DNA of 64,000 nt from Microglena sp. YARC (lineage: Eukaryota; Chlorophyta; Chlorophyceae; Chlamydomonadales; Chlamydomonadaceae): contig CM039464.1 of NCBI GenBank assembly GCA_022414725.1, positions 51,540,017-51,604,016 on the forward strand, written 5' to 3'. This document shows, piece after piece, positions 43,059-55,421 of this stretch (positions within the stretch are counted from its first letter, which is position 1; every line of letters begins with the position of its first letter). The notes under the pieces are model-generated. The model saw only the letters and a list, made by a program, of their open reading frames with translations, was not told where the DNA came from and did no database searches. Both the position numbers and the translations under genes were made by a program.

Positions 43059-43954
43059 GAAGGGTATAGATATGTTTATGGTGCCGTAGTCAAGCTATGC
43101 AACCAAGTTCAAGTTCAAGTTCAAGACAGTGGATAGAGATAGGGAATACCTGCGTTGCGTTACAATTGTCATAGGAAGGCCAGTTTTGACGCAAGACAAG
43201 CCCACACCACAACTTACGAGGGGGTCTTGCAACTATTTGAATAGATTAAGTTACTGCCAAAGATGGTGAGTAGCTGTACAGGCTGGAGCCATGTAAGTTA
43301 TGCCGTCACTTGCCGTCATCTGATGTTTCAGGCCAACCGCGCACTCATCATTTGATATCATGTTTCCGATCCCTACATGAAACCAAGCTCAAGTTCAAGT
43401 TCCAACTATTATGTTTCTAGTGGAGGACGAGATGGGAAAAATACCAAGGAAGAGAGAACGGGGGCGGGGTGGGTGGAGGGGGGGGGGAGTGGGGTCTTAC
43501 AGCTATCCTCTTGCTAGTAAAGGAAGAGATGGGAAAAGACAGAGGAAGAGAGAACGGGGGGGTGGGTGGGGTGGGTGGGTAAGGTTGGAGGGGGGTGGGG
43601 TGGGGTGGGTGGGGTGGAGGGGGATTGGGGTACAACTATCATATTAATAGTGGAGGAAGAGATGGGAAAAGACAGAGGAAGAGTGAACGGGGGCGGGGTG
43701 AGTTGGTTGGGGTGTGTGTGGGGGTTAGGGTTGGAGGGGTGGGGTGGGGGATGGGGTCTTACAACTATCCTGGTATTGATAGCGGAGGAAGAGATGGGAG
43801 AATACAGAGTAAGAGAGAACGGGGGCGGAGTGGTGGGTGGTGGGAGTCGGGTTGGAGAGGGGGTGAGGGGTATTACAACTATCCTCTCGTACCGGTAACC
43901 AAAAAGAATGCAATGGATAGGAATTATAATATTCCCAATTTCCTTGGCACTTAC

Positions 43955-46698
43955 GGACAGAAATCACATGAGCCACATGTACTGCTTCCATCAGCCAGAT
44001 CATCTGCCAGCTCAGCAGCCAACTCTGAGGTACATGGCACAGGTCGGAATCTTGGGCCGTCGCTAACTCCATCACAGCAAGAGCTACAGACGCTACCACA
44101 GCTACTCTTTAGCTCCTCCTCTTCCTCCCTCTCCTCGTCACTATTACTGTAGCTTCCGTGCAGCTTCTTCTCCTCCTCGTCACTATCACTGAAGCTTTCA
44201 TGCAGCTTCTCCCCCTCCTCGTCACTGTCACTGTAGCTTCCGTGCAGCTTCTCTTCCTCCTCGTCACTATCACTGTAGCTTTCACGCAGCTTCTCCTCCT
44301 CTTCCTCCTCCTCATCACTATCACTGTAGCTTCCATGCAGCTTCTCCCCTTCCCTCCTCTCTTCCTCGGCACTATCACTGCAGCTTCCATGCAGCTTTTC
44401 CTCCTTCTCCTCCATCCTCCTGTCCTCAGCCCTGTCACTGCATCTGCTCAGCATCTCCCCCTTTCCCTTATGCTCAACCTTATAGCCCCTCCAATTTGTA
44501 CTGCTGTACATCTCGGAAGCTCCCAGGCAGCTGCCTGGAAGCTCCAACCCCTCGTCATCACTGCCGCTTGTACTGCCACTTGGAGAGCTGTACCACTCCT
44601 CCATATCCACTTGCCTTCGCGTGCCCTGCCCACGCTGCTCACCAGCCTGGCATGCCATCCTGGCTTTGATGCCTTGCCTAAATGCCAGCATCAGCAAATT
44701 TGCCTCGCTGTCGCCAAATGATGCTGAGCTGTCAGCCATAAGCTGGGCTTGGAGTAACTCAGAGGAACGAGGTCTTGAGCCTGAAGTGCTAGATGGGATA
44801 TTGCCACCTCCACCACCTCCACCGTAGCCACCATGACCAATGATGCCTTGGGTAAATGTGAGCATCATCAAATTTGCCTCGCTGTCGCCCAATGAGGCTG
44901 AGCTGTCAGCCATCAGCTCGGCTTGGAGTAACTCATTGGGACAAGGTCTTGAGCGCCAAGTGCTGGATGGAATATTGCCACCTCCTCTCCCACCACCACC
45001 ACCACCACCACGACTACTACACGCTAGGAGCACCCAGTGTGATGAGGTTTTGGCCCTGAAGTGTTGGACGGGAAGGTGCCACCATCACCACTACCATCAG
45101 AGTAGTGCCCACTACTACCCCACCACCTGCACCATCATAGTCGTTTCCGCCACCACCAACATAATAGGCACCACCACTACCACCACCACCACCGCCACCA
45201 GAATAGCCACTAACACTATCACTACCACCGACACCATCACTGGTCAAATTATAGCCACTACCACCCCCGTTATCATTAGACCCTGACAAACAGCCTACAT
45301 CACTTCCATCACGCCCACCTGCATGAGCTCCATCGGATGCAGTAGTGCCGGAGGTGCATGCAGTGCGAGCAGGGCTCGTACCGATTCTCTTCTTAAAGAG
45401 AGTGCTCTGGATTGGGGTCTCTTTGGGCGCAGCCCCCTCTGTACTTTCCTCCTGGGAACTGGATTCACTGGGTAAGGGGCATGCCCCTAAAATGGCAGAG
45501 GAAGAGAGGAACATTTCTCTAGACCTGGGGACAAGTAAAAGAGGTACATACGTGGGCGCAGCCCCCCTTCTTGCCACCTCTCCTGTACTGGCAGGGTGTG
45601 CTAGTGTGGGCTTAGCCCCCTTCTCGCCGCCGCACCCGTACCATCAGGGTGTGCATGTGTGGGCGCAGCCCCCCTTTTTGCTACCTTACTAGTACTGGCA
45701 GAGTGTGCTAGTGTGGGCGTAGCCCCCCTTTGCGCCACCACACCCGTACCATCAGGGTGTGCTTGTGTGGGCGTAGCCCCCCTTCTTGCCACCTCTCCTG
45801 TGCTGGCAGGGTGTGCTGATGTGGGCGTAGCCCCCCTTCTACCTACCTCATCTGAGCTGGCATCATCCCCCCACAGGTTTAGATAGGGGGGGGCTGCGCC
45901 TGGGCATGTACTGTCCCCACTCACTGGAGGAGAGGGTGGGGCACAAGCATAGATTGGTCTGGACATGGACCCTAACCCATACCGCTCTCCTACCTGGTGG
46001 GTAACCTCTGGAAAAGGCCACCCCACCTGGAGGGCCCCCGCTAGACAAGGCCCCCCTCTTTCCTGGATAGCTGACTCATCATCAAACCTAACCTGAGGCG
46101 GTGACTGGCCCATGTGAAAGCTTGTACTGCATGGAGCCTTGCCCTCTTTGGGTACAGATCCCCTGACCTTGCTTGTACTGACTGCATCCTTTCCCTGTTT
46201 GAGAACAGACCCTCTGACTTTGCTTGTACTACCTGCATCCTTGCCCTCTTTGGGCACAGACCCCCTGACTTTACTTGTACTGCCTCCATCCTTGCCCTCT
46301 TTGGGCACAGACCCCCTGCAGTTGATTGTACTGCCTGTATCCTTGCCCTCTTTGGGCATAGAACCCCTGCAGTTGATTGTACTGCCTGCATTCTTGCCCT
46401 CTTTGGGCACAGACCCCCTGCCTTTGCTTGTACAGCCTGCATCCTTGCCCTCTTGTGGCACAGACCCCCTGCATTTGCTTGTACTGCCTACATCCTTGCG
46501 TTCTTTGGGCACAGACCCCCTTGCTTTGCTTGTACTGCCAGTGTCGTGGCCCTTCTTGGGCACCGACCTCTTGTCTTTGCCCATTTTGGGGTCGATGACT
46601 ATTTGGGCTTGGCCAGGGTGGGGGTCATGCCTCATTGTCCTAAGACCCCCTTGCCTGCCTGAGTATATGTCCTCCACAACCCTCTTCAGCCCCTCCAC
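43955..46698 (-). CDS. Long repetitive exon, unit 2 (most complete copy)
   Basis: The acceptor TTCTTGTACAG at 46698 opens VEGLKRVVEDIYSGRQGG, followed by about nine 17-residue units (GSVPKEGKDAGSTSK type, 46140-46560), a spacer, 18-residue units (VARRGATPTQAHPDGTG type, 45560-45850), a Gly-rich region and two copies of LLQAELMADSSASLGDSEAN. Then come an STSGSDDEGLELPG region, acidic EKLHGSYSDSDEE units and a Cys-rich end (CGSCDFC) before donor GTAAGTG at 43954. Indels in C/G runs near 45615 and 45118 split it into three open frames (45601-46713, 45017-45577, 43951-45033). It has no signal peptide or known domain. A repetitive structural or matrix protein is a guess. Confidence 0.6.
45560..45850 (-). 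repeat. 54-bp coding repeat (18 residues), unit 2
   Basis: Units contain GTGTGGGCGTAGCCCCCCTT and ATCAGGGTGTGC. About six copies encode R-G-A-(T/A)-P-T-x-A-H-P-x-x-T on the minus strand. Shorter versions are in unit 1 (33100-33300) and unit 3 (57190-57400). Confidence 0.85.
46140..46560 (-). repeat. 51-bp coding repeat (17 residues), about 9 copies
   Basis: Units contain CTTGCCCTCTTTGGGCACAG and ACCCCCTG plus TGCTTGTACTGCCTG. The period is a multiple of three, and the minus frame stays open through all copies with conservative changes, as expected for a protein repeat under length change. Confidence 0.85.
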
Positions 46699-47751
46699 CT
46701 GTACAAGAAGCAATACGATACTAAGAAGGCAGATCAGCAGATTGCGGAGGTTTTTGTTTGTTTTATTTGAGTGATTGCTTGTTTGATTGTTCCTCTCTAT
46801 CTTATTTCCCTAGTATCCTACATGAGCACTTGGCACCTTGCATGGAACCCCATCCCCAAGAGACAGTTCAGATTTGAATTGGTGTATCCTGTGCATGCAA
46901 CATGAGTCTGGTATACCAACTATGCGGGAAGCACTTGAATCCCACCATGCTACGACATGCTCGCGGGGGCTTGAAAGCGGCGAAATACAAAAACGGCCGA
47001 AACCACGAGGTATAGATCAAAAATAAAAGCTCTTCCACAGGACCTGGCTCGGGTATTGGAGAAAGATGAAGTGTAGCGCAGTAAGTTGGCGACGAGAATT
47101 CCCCAAATAGCCCAGTGTGGATGGCTACAGGTACGGAAAAGCTTGTTAGCCCAATTAATTTTCGTCAGCACAGGGACTTTTGAACAAGCCTAGTATATAG
47201 TTGACATATGTAAATCTTTACAACTTACAACCAGGCGTGGAGTTAAGAGAGACCTCAAGTTTGCTTGCGTTGGGGAAGGCTACTGTGGGTATTTGTTTTC
47301 ACAGAGCGCTGCTGCACCTGAGCTCGGGCTGCCATGCGACGGCGGCAGAAATCCTGAAGGTATTTGTTTAGTGTTTCATCACGTTTCAACGAATGGCTTA
47401 TTGGTAGAGCTCACTGAATCAATGAAGGCGCGGGGTTTAAATCCCTACAGGTGCGCTTTAGTTTTCGCGGTCGCTGTCAACCGCCATGGTAGCTTTGTCC
47501 AGGTAAACTAGCATCCCGTCCCCTACCGCCATAAGACGGGGCTCCCTTAATACCACGCTCTACCAGGCGTTATCATTACTTTAGTGCTTCTTTAAATTAG
47601 CCCCTCCTGGTAAGCTAGAGTCGGGCTTGATTGTTCTAGGCTGGTAAATTCCTAACAGCCTATTTGGCTACCCAAACTGTACCATACATACAGACATGGC
47701 GTGGTGGGGACTAGTGCGTAATGTGTTTCTTTCAGCCAGACCCTCCTGGTA

Positions 47752-47959
47752 ATCTAGAGCAGGGTACTACATTTTGTCAAATTGGTCAGCTCTAAAAGCG
47801 CACAAACGTCAAATTGGTCAGCGCTTTGTAGAAAAAGCTCAAAAACTGCGCGCTGTGCCCACAGGGGGATGAAAAAACTGCGCGAAACACGCAGTGGGGC
47901 TTGAAAAGCGTGCGCGAAATCGCGCTGCCGCGCGCGCTTTGTAGTACCCTGATCTAGAG
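47752..47959. mobile_element. hAT-type MITE, copy carried by the segmental duplication
   Basis: The element at 47760-47951 has the same ATCTAGAG duplications as the one at 23541-23732. It was duplicated with the unit and is not a new insertion. Confidence 0.92.
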
Positions 47960-48454
47960 TTGAGCTTGATTTTCCGTGGTTGGGCAATTCCTTACAGCCT
48001 ATTTGGCTACCCTTACTGTACCATACATCCAAACATGGCGTTGTGGGGACTAGTGCGTAAAGTAATTCTTTCAACCAGATTTTCCGTGGTTGGGCAAGTC
48101 CTTAGAGCTGATTTGGCTACCCCTGGACTGTAATATACATACGTAGTAATTTCTCCACATTTCTTTCTGGACCCTCGGTGGTGCTGCTTTGTGTAAGAGG
48201 TCCCACGTCCTAGGACGAAAAGCAAGGGCAGTTGGCTTGCCACCAAACTGGCCAGGCCTGGGTCGCTGCTTTGTGTAAGGGGTCCATTGCCACCACCACC
48301 ACCATCCACCACCACCCGAACCCCTAAAGGTACCTGGTGAAGCTCGCCGAGTGGTCCATTGCCACCACCACCCACCACCACCAACAACAACAACAACCCA
48401 ATCCCTAAAGGTACCTGGTGAAGCTAGCCGAGTGGTCCATTGCCACCACCACCC

Positions 48455-48486
<32 letters not shown>

Positions 48487-48507
48487 CAACCCAATCCCTG
48501 AAGGTAC

Positions 48508-48627
48508 CTGGTGAAGCTAGCCGAGGGGTCAATTGCCTCCCCTATTGCCTGCACTGCTCCCTTGGCCGTTGGTTGGTGCGACGTGTCTCCACATTACCTT
48601 CCACTCTTCGCTATCTTCAGGACACAC
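48508..48627 (-). pseudogene. VCPEDSEEW exon, unit 3 (one base longer than unit 1)
   Basis: Same exon as 24286-24404 with an additional C in a C run, which shifts the frame after GQGSSAGNR. The splice borders are unchanged. Confidence 0.45.
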
Positions 48628-49507
48628 CTTTGAGTTTGGGTACAGGTTCAGGTTCAGGATTGGGTTTAGGTTTGGTTTTGGTTTTGGTGTTGGGGCATAA
48701 GCTATAGCTGAGGTTAGGGGTAGGAGGGTATAGGATGGGAACCACTGTTTTGTTTCCGACAGCGGGTCGACATTCCGTCGCTGCATGGCGACGCATGGGT
48801 CTGGCTTAACTAGTCAGAAACGCCCCCCAAACACCTCTGGCACTGCGCTTTGCGCTCCCCAGGGTTCGGGGGGCAGCCCGTCGCACTGGAATCGCACCGA
48901 GTCACTGAATTAGCGACGCGTCGCAAGAAAAAACAGTGATGTGAAGGCATGGTCATGTCACTTGGGTTTGGGTTTGAGTTTGGGTTTGAATGTTAATTTG
49001 GGTTAGGGTTTGGATTTAGGTTTGGGTGTGGGTTTCGGTTTGAATTTGTTTTTCGGTTTAAGTTTGAATTTGGGTTAGGGTTGGGGTTTGAATTGGGGTT
49101 TGAATTTGGGTTTGGGTTTGAATTGGGGTTTGGATTGGGGTTTGGATTTGGGTTTGAATTGGGGTTTGAATTGGGGTTTGGATTTGGGTTTGAATTGGGG
49201 TTTGAATTTGGGTTTGAATTTGGATTTGGGTTTGAGTTGGGGTTCGAATTGTGGTTTCGGTTTGGGGCTTGAGATTTAGGATAAGGAGGTTGTAGGTGAG
49301 GTAAGGGGTAGGAGGGTATAAGATGGGAAGCCATGGGCATGTCAAAGGGGGTCCTTCTATATGGTCAGAAAGATTTTAGAATTCAACGTATGCAATTTCT
49401 ACTCAGCTTGTCCGAAAAAGTAATAACTTCGTTTTAATGCCCATTTCTTTGTGGCAAGTGTCACTTCTAGCCTTAAGCTACCCCCCGACTAGATAACAAA
49501 CACTTAC

Positions 49508-49561
49508 CTCATACTCTCCCCCCATAGGGCCCTTGGATGTGTAGTGGCAGGCCATCTTGTC
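49508..49561 (-). CDS. Cassette exon a, unit 3
   Basis: Same as 25283-25336: 18 codons, phase 0-0, donor GTAAGTG. Confidence 0.5.
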
Positions 49562-49981
49562 CTTTATCCCGTGGGGTGGTTGGGGGATGGGGTGGGGTGG
49601 TGGGCAAAAACTCACCCCATACTCTCCCCCCTTAGGGCCCCTGGATGTTTAGTAGCAGGCCATCTTGTCCTATACCCCCCAGGCCTCTTAAAGACCGAGA
49701 TCCATTCCTATTATTTCCTTTCATCAGGAATCTACCGCTTTGTTTATACTGTTATACCACCACCACCACCATCACTACCACCACCACCATCCCCCAGCCC
49801 TCTTAAAGACCTAATTTACACCAAGAGGCTTCTTACACTAAACCCTATCCAGGGGGGGGGGGGGGGGGCATGTGGGTGTGCCTGCAGGTGTTTAGCTGGC
49901 GGTCAACAAGAACTGCCTTAATCCCCCCCAGCCCTCTACAATACATGATTAACACTAAGGCTTCATATACTGAACACTCAC

Positions 49982-50035
49982 CTCATACTCTCCCCCCATA
50001 GGGCCCCTGCTTTTGTAGTGGCAGTCCATCTTGTC
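49982..50035 (-). CDS. Cassette exon b, unit 3
   Basis: Same as 25758-25811: encodes DKMDCHYKSRGPMGGEYE, donor GTGAGTG. Confidence 0.5.
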
Positions 50036-50089
50036 CTTTATCCCGTGGGGTGGTTGGGGGATGGGGTGGGGTGGTGGGCAAACATTCAC

Positions 50090-50143
50090 ATCATACTCTC
50101 CCCCCATAGGGCCCCTGCTTGTGTAATGGCAGTCCATCCTGTC
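50090..50143 (-). CDS. Cassette exon c, unit 3
   Basis: Same as 25866-25919: encodes DRMDCHYTSRGPMGGEYD, donor GTGAATG. Confidence 0.45.
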
Positions 50144-50387
50144 CTTTATCCCGTGGGGTGGTTGGGGGATGGGGTGGGGTAGTGGGCAAACAATCACCTC
50201 AAACTTTCCACCCCCATAGGGACCCTGCTTGAGTAGTGGCAGTCCATCTTGTCCTTTATCTCCCAGCCCTCTTAAATATATGATTAACTGATTTACCGGA
50301 TTAACACCAAGGCTTCTTCTACTAAGCACTCACCGCATACTTTCCCCCCTTAGGGCCCTTGAATGTGTAATGAGAACTAACACTCAC

Positions 50388-50548
50388 CTCATAGTCCCCC
50401 CCCATAGGGCCCATGGATTTGTATCCAGTCTCCATCTTCTCCTCAATCTCCTCCTCCTCCAACCCCCAAGGGTTCTTTTTATAGAAAATCTCATGAGCAT
50501 GGTCTTGTGCTTCAGCCGCCGTTGCAAAGACACCATGGTGCTTCATGT
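50388..50548 (-). CDS. KNPWGL exon, unit 3
   Basis: Same length, splice sites and frame as 26163-26323. Confidence 0.55.
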
Positions 50549-51138
50549 CTGGGGGGCAATAGCTGGAGGGTGTGCGGGTGCAGGTGGGGGGGCAGGCTTA
50601 ATGGCTTATTTATCCAATATTCCTGTTTACAACAACACCTCCCCAGCATGCGCTTGTGCATCAATGGCTGTTGCAAAGACACCATGGCTTCTAACTTTTG
50701 GGGGGCTTCTCAGGGATTTGTTTGTTAAAATATGAAAGTGGGTTGTTTCTACCTTCATGGTCTTAAGCTTCCTCCAGGGACAGCGATTATACAGCTTTTC
50801 ACATATTTAATAGCTTTTTAGGGCCATTTAGGGCATATTGTGTGTGTGTGGGCAGGGGGGGGTCTTTATGGCGGCAATGGGGGCCAAAACGGGATCACAA
50901 ACAGCGATCGCTATGTATAGCGGGGAAAATATCCCAGGGGCTTCTGCAGGTGGAGGGTCAGCCCTAGAGGTTAGTGTTTAGTAGGTTTGCTTGACTGTAC
51001 ACCGAGGCGTGGCTATAGCTGTATGACCTTATATTCCTGTATAAAACAACACCTCCCCAGCATGATCTAACACTTCCCGTACCGCTTGTACATCTGCCTG
51101 CTAGTGTGTCCTGTTCATTAGTCCCCCTTGAGTCCTAC

Positions 51139-51309
51139 CTGTGCCATCCATCAGGTGGGTATCCAAACATGGAGGATACAACGAATGTGGCACCACTTCC
51201 ACTGGCAGGCACACTTCTCGTACCGCTTGTACCGCCTGCCTTGGGGGCAGCCTTGGCCTGTTGTGTCTTTTGAGCTTTAAGCTGCTTTGCGCTTTGCTTT
51301 GGCTTGGCC
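51139..51309 (-). CDS. Lys/Gln-rich exon ending GATFVVSSMFGY, unit 3
   Basis: Same length and splice sites as 26914-27084, with one substitution in the Lys/Gln part (ACCCAACAG to ACACAACAG, silent). Confidence 0.55.
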
Positions 51310-51968
51310 CTCGAGGCAGGGGGTGCGCTTACTTTGGTTGGCTTGGCCCTCGAGGCAGGGGGTGCGCTTACTTTGGTTGGCTTGGCCCTCGAGGCAGGGG
51401 GTGCGCTTACTTTGGTTGGCTTGGCCCTCGAGGCAGGGGGTGCGCTTACTTTGGTTGGCTTGGCCCTCGAGGCAGGGGGTGCGCTTACTTTCGTTGGCTT
51501 GGCCCTGAGAGGGGGATGAAGTTAGTTCGTAAGACTTGGCTTGGCTCCGAATGGGGAATGAAGGTAGTAAGAAGTCAGGAAGGGTGGGCCCTTCCTTTGG
51601 TTGGCTTGGATCTGAATGGGGGATGAACATGGTAAGACTGGGATTGGACCTGAATGGGGGATGGACATAGTAAGGCTTGGCTTGGCTCCGAATGGGGAAT
51701 GAAGGTAGTGAGAAGTCAGGCAGGGGGGACGCTTCCTTTGGTTGACTTGGATCTGAATGAGGAATGAACATAGTAAGACTGGGATTGGACCTGCATGTCG
51801 GATGAGGGTAGTAAGACTTGGCTTGGCTCCGAATGGGGAATGATGGTAGTGAGAAGTCAGGCAGGGGGGACGCTTCGTTCCTTTGGTTGACTTGGATCTG
51901 AATTGGGAATGATCTTATCCATAGTACAAATGTAGAGTCATATCCTCCCCCCCCAAATGTGGGATGAA

Positions 51969-52282
51969 CTTACTGTGAGCGATAACGATCCTCGCGTCCC
52001 CCTATCGGCCACCACGTTTTCCTCGTTGGTTACAATTGGCGGAGTTGGAGAGGGCCTGCTTGGAACGAATCTTTGCTCAAGCACCCCGAGCCCGATCCCC
52101 GCTAGAACCAAAGTGCAGGTCGCCTGCCTAAGGACATCTCCTTGGACGGAAGGGGACCTGGCCGGTCCGGACGTGCACACCGATAGTGGGCGTCGGTCTT
52201 TCGTAAGGGGGTGAAGTGTGAGCGATACCGATCCTCACGTCCCCCTATCGGTCACCACGTTATCCTCATTGGTTACACTTAC
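51969..52282 (+). mobile_element. Miniature LTR element, duplicated copy in unit 3
   Basis: The element at 51974-52277 is the copy of 27888-28191 with the same CTTAC duplications. It was carried by the segmental duplication. Confidence 0.85.
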
Positions 52283-52640
52283 CCCCAGCTACCTGTGGGG
52301 GATAAACTTATCCAACTAACCCATGGGGGATGAATTCACTCCCATGAATGGGGTATGAAATTGCCCATCTTCCCCCGCAAATGTGTAACAAAGCAACTAT
52401 AACTACATGTGTATAGACATCACACCCCTAGGCGAAGCCACTTAACGACGCTGCATTTTTAACAGATGCAATACCCCTGAACTCTAACAACCATTTTATT
52501 TGATCGCACCTGACTGATGTTGCCCCTTGTGCCCCTCGCCCTCTCTGTTGCCCTCTCTCTTGTGCAAGAGCACATACAAGTGCATTTTAAAAGATGGAAC
52601 ACCCCTAAACTCTAACACCCATTTTATCTGTATTGCAAAT

Positions 52641-53008
52641 CGGGGGGTTCTCCGGCACCCTTTTATTCGTCTTGAAAGGGTGCAGAATGGGTTCAGAAAA
52701 GCACTCTTTTCTTTCCGGCTACTAGCACCAGCTTCTAGGCAGCTCCCTGAGCCAGCCCCTGGGCTAAGCCTCAAAATTGAAGCTGCGCCAGAAAGCTGAT
52801 TACGTTAGCTCCTAGGTGTAATAGGTTGCTTTAGGTTTGGGGGATTGGCCAGCCAGGGGAGCTGCCTAGAACGAAGCTGCTGCGTCAGCTTCAAGGTGCA
52901 CTAGGTTGCCTTAGGTTTGGGTGATTAGCCAGCCAGGGGAGCTGCCTAGAAGCTGCTGCTCGTAGCCGAAAAGAAAAACTTTGCAGAAAAGGGTGCCGAG
53001 GACCCTCA
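52641..53008. repeat. Foldback element, unit 3
   Basis: Near-identical to 28555-28919, carried by the segmental duplication. Confidence 0.65.
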
Positions 53009-55421
53009 TAAAGTGCATCGTGATCGAACCTCGCTGCTGTTGCGCCTTGCCTATTGGCAATCTCCTAGAATAATTCATACATTCAAATTCATATCACAAA
53101 AATCACAACTTCGCACCTCACTGCTGTTGCGCCTTCTGCTGTCACCTCTTGCCCATTTTTTTGCACGGCAGTTCGCTTTGTGCGGGCCATCCTGGTGCAG
53201 CTGGATGGATGGCCAGAGGGAAAGAGGTAGGGGAGGAGGGGGAGTAAGGTGGGGTGGGATCGGGTGGGGTTGGGGGTGAGGGTGTGGATGTAAATGCGGA
53301 TGTGGATGTTAGATGTTAGATGTTGTAGATGTTAGATGTTGTAGATGTTGGGTTGGGTTGGGTTGGGAACATGGGGTGGGGAAGGTGGGGGTGGAGGTGG
53401 GGGTGGGGGTTCTTGGGGGTTGGGGTCGTGGGGTGAGGTGGGGTGTTTCATATCTTCCTGGGGGATAGGTTAATATCGTCCTGACGAAATTTCTCCTGTT
53501 AGCAACAAGCCTGCTCAACCCGAGATGCAAGACGACTCCAACCGGCAAGCAGATTGGACGTGGGCGGGGAAGCGGGGGGTAACGCGTTCGACGGGGTAAC
53601 ACGTATAAGGTTGCTTCTTAAGTGATCAACCACAGGGAACTCACCGTGGCGAGGAGGATGTTGGGTTGAGAGCGTGCAGCAGGAAAAGAAAAGTTTGAAG
53701 CAGCGCTCTTGATTTTGCGTGCGAAACTGTGGATCGATTTCAGACCAAGTTCCTTTTTTATAATCATGTCCGCCGTGCTACGTGCTGCGCGTGCTGCGAT
53801 GTAGGGGGGACGGCCCCCAGGGCAGGGACTGCCCCCCCCTCCTCTCCCCCCGCGATGCAAGCCATAGCTGCAAGTTGGGGGAGAATTTTCTTAAGATATT
53901 TTTGGCGGAGCCCCCTCTTCAAGGGGGCGGGAGCCCCCAGGGTTACCTTTTTGTCCGACCGACCGCGACCGTCTGACCGAGATGAAGCCCGACACGTCAG
54001 CCAACGGTCTCGTAATTAACTCGCTTCCGTTGCCACCTGTCGCTCCGTCGAGAAAGCCTCTCCGCCAATTTGTTACGTCGCTTGCGAAGCTGTATAGCAC
54101 TTGCCGACGAATACGGTACCTACCAGAAAGCATATCACGGCCCGGGGTAGTTGCCTTGCCGTTGGTAAAAGGGGGTTCAGACGAACAGCAATATCATTGA
54201 ATCACCCAGTCCGGTACCCATTGTCCCATTTTACTCGCCTTAAGAATTGGCAAGATTAAGTATTGGCAAATGTGATTTCCCCCTAAAAGCGTGTCTCATA
54301 AAAGCATGGCAAAACTAACTTGGCAAAGGGGTTCCTGGCTTGGACTGATTCAAGTTGAGACCTAAAATCCAGTTGGCAAATCGTCGTTTCCCTTACACGT
54401 TACTGTTACACGTTTACTTAGTAGTCTGCCCAAGCTTGCTTTAAAACAATTTGAAATTCAAACCAGGAGCTTTGGCGAGTTAACAATAGAGTCAGGAGGC
54501 GAGAGCAAATAGGACAGCAAGGAGAATTCAAATATAAGGGTATAGATATGTTTATGGTGCTGTAGTTAAGCTATGTAACCAAGTTCAAGTTCAAGACAGT
54601 GGATAGAGATAGGGAATACCTGCGTTGCGTTACAATTGTCATAGGAAGGCCAGTTTTGACGCAAGACAAGCCCACACCACAACTTACGAGGGGGTCTTGC
54701 AACTACCGGTATTTGAATTTATTTAAATACTGCCAAACATGGTGAGTAGCTGTACAGGCTGGAGCCATGTAAGTTATGCCGTCACTTGCCGTCATCTGAT
54801 GTTTCAAGCCAACCGCGCACTGATCATTTGATATCATGTTTCCGATCCCTACATGTAACCGAGCTCAAGTTCAAGTTCCAACTATTATATATATAGTGGA
54901 GGACGAGATGGGAAAATACAGAGGAAGAGAGAACGGGGGCGGGGTGGGTGGAGGGGGGTGGGGGTGGGGTCTCACAACTATCCTCTTGCTAGTAAAGGAA
55001 GAGATGGGAAAAGACAAGAAGAGAGAACGGGGGCGGGGTGGGGTAAGGTTGGAGGGGTGGGTGGTGGGGTGGAGGGGGGATTGGGGTGGGGTCCTACAAC
55101 TATCATATGTATACTGGAGGAAGAGATGGGAAAAGACAGAGGAAGAGTGAACGGGGGCGGGGTGAGTGGGGTTGGGTTGTGTGTGGGGGCTAGGGTTGGA
55201 GGGGTGGAATGGGGTGGGGGATGGGATCTTACAACTATCCTCCTGGTAGCGGAGGAAGAGATGGGAGAATACAGAGTAAGAGAGAACTTAGGCGGAGTGG
55301 TGGGTGGTGGGTGTACGGGTGGAGTAGGGGGTAGGGGCCTTACAACTAGCCTCTCGTACCGGTAACCAAAAAGAATGCAAAGGATAGGAATTATAATATT
55401 CCCAATTTCCTGGGCACTTAG

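Larger units (their letters stand above)
33370..46802. repeat. Array unit 2 (about 13.4 kb, contains the LINE insertion)
   Basis: Diverged from unit 1 but nearly identical to unit 4 over 33370-39896. It alone retains the full 5' part of the long exon (45850-46698) and carries the LINE fragment at 41888-43058. It shows more one-base indels than unit 4 at the same sites. Confidence 0.85.
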
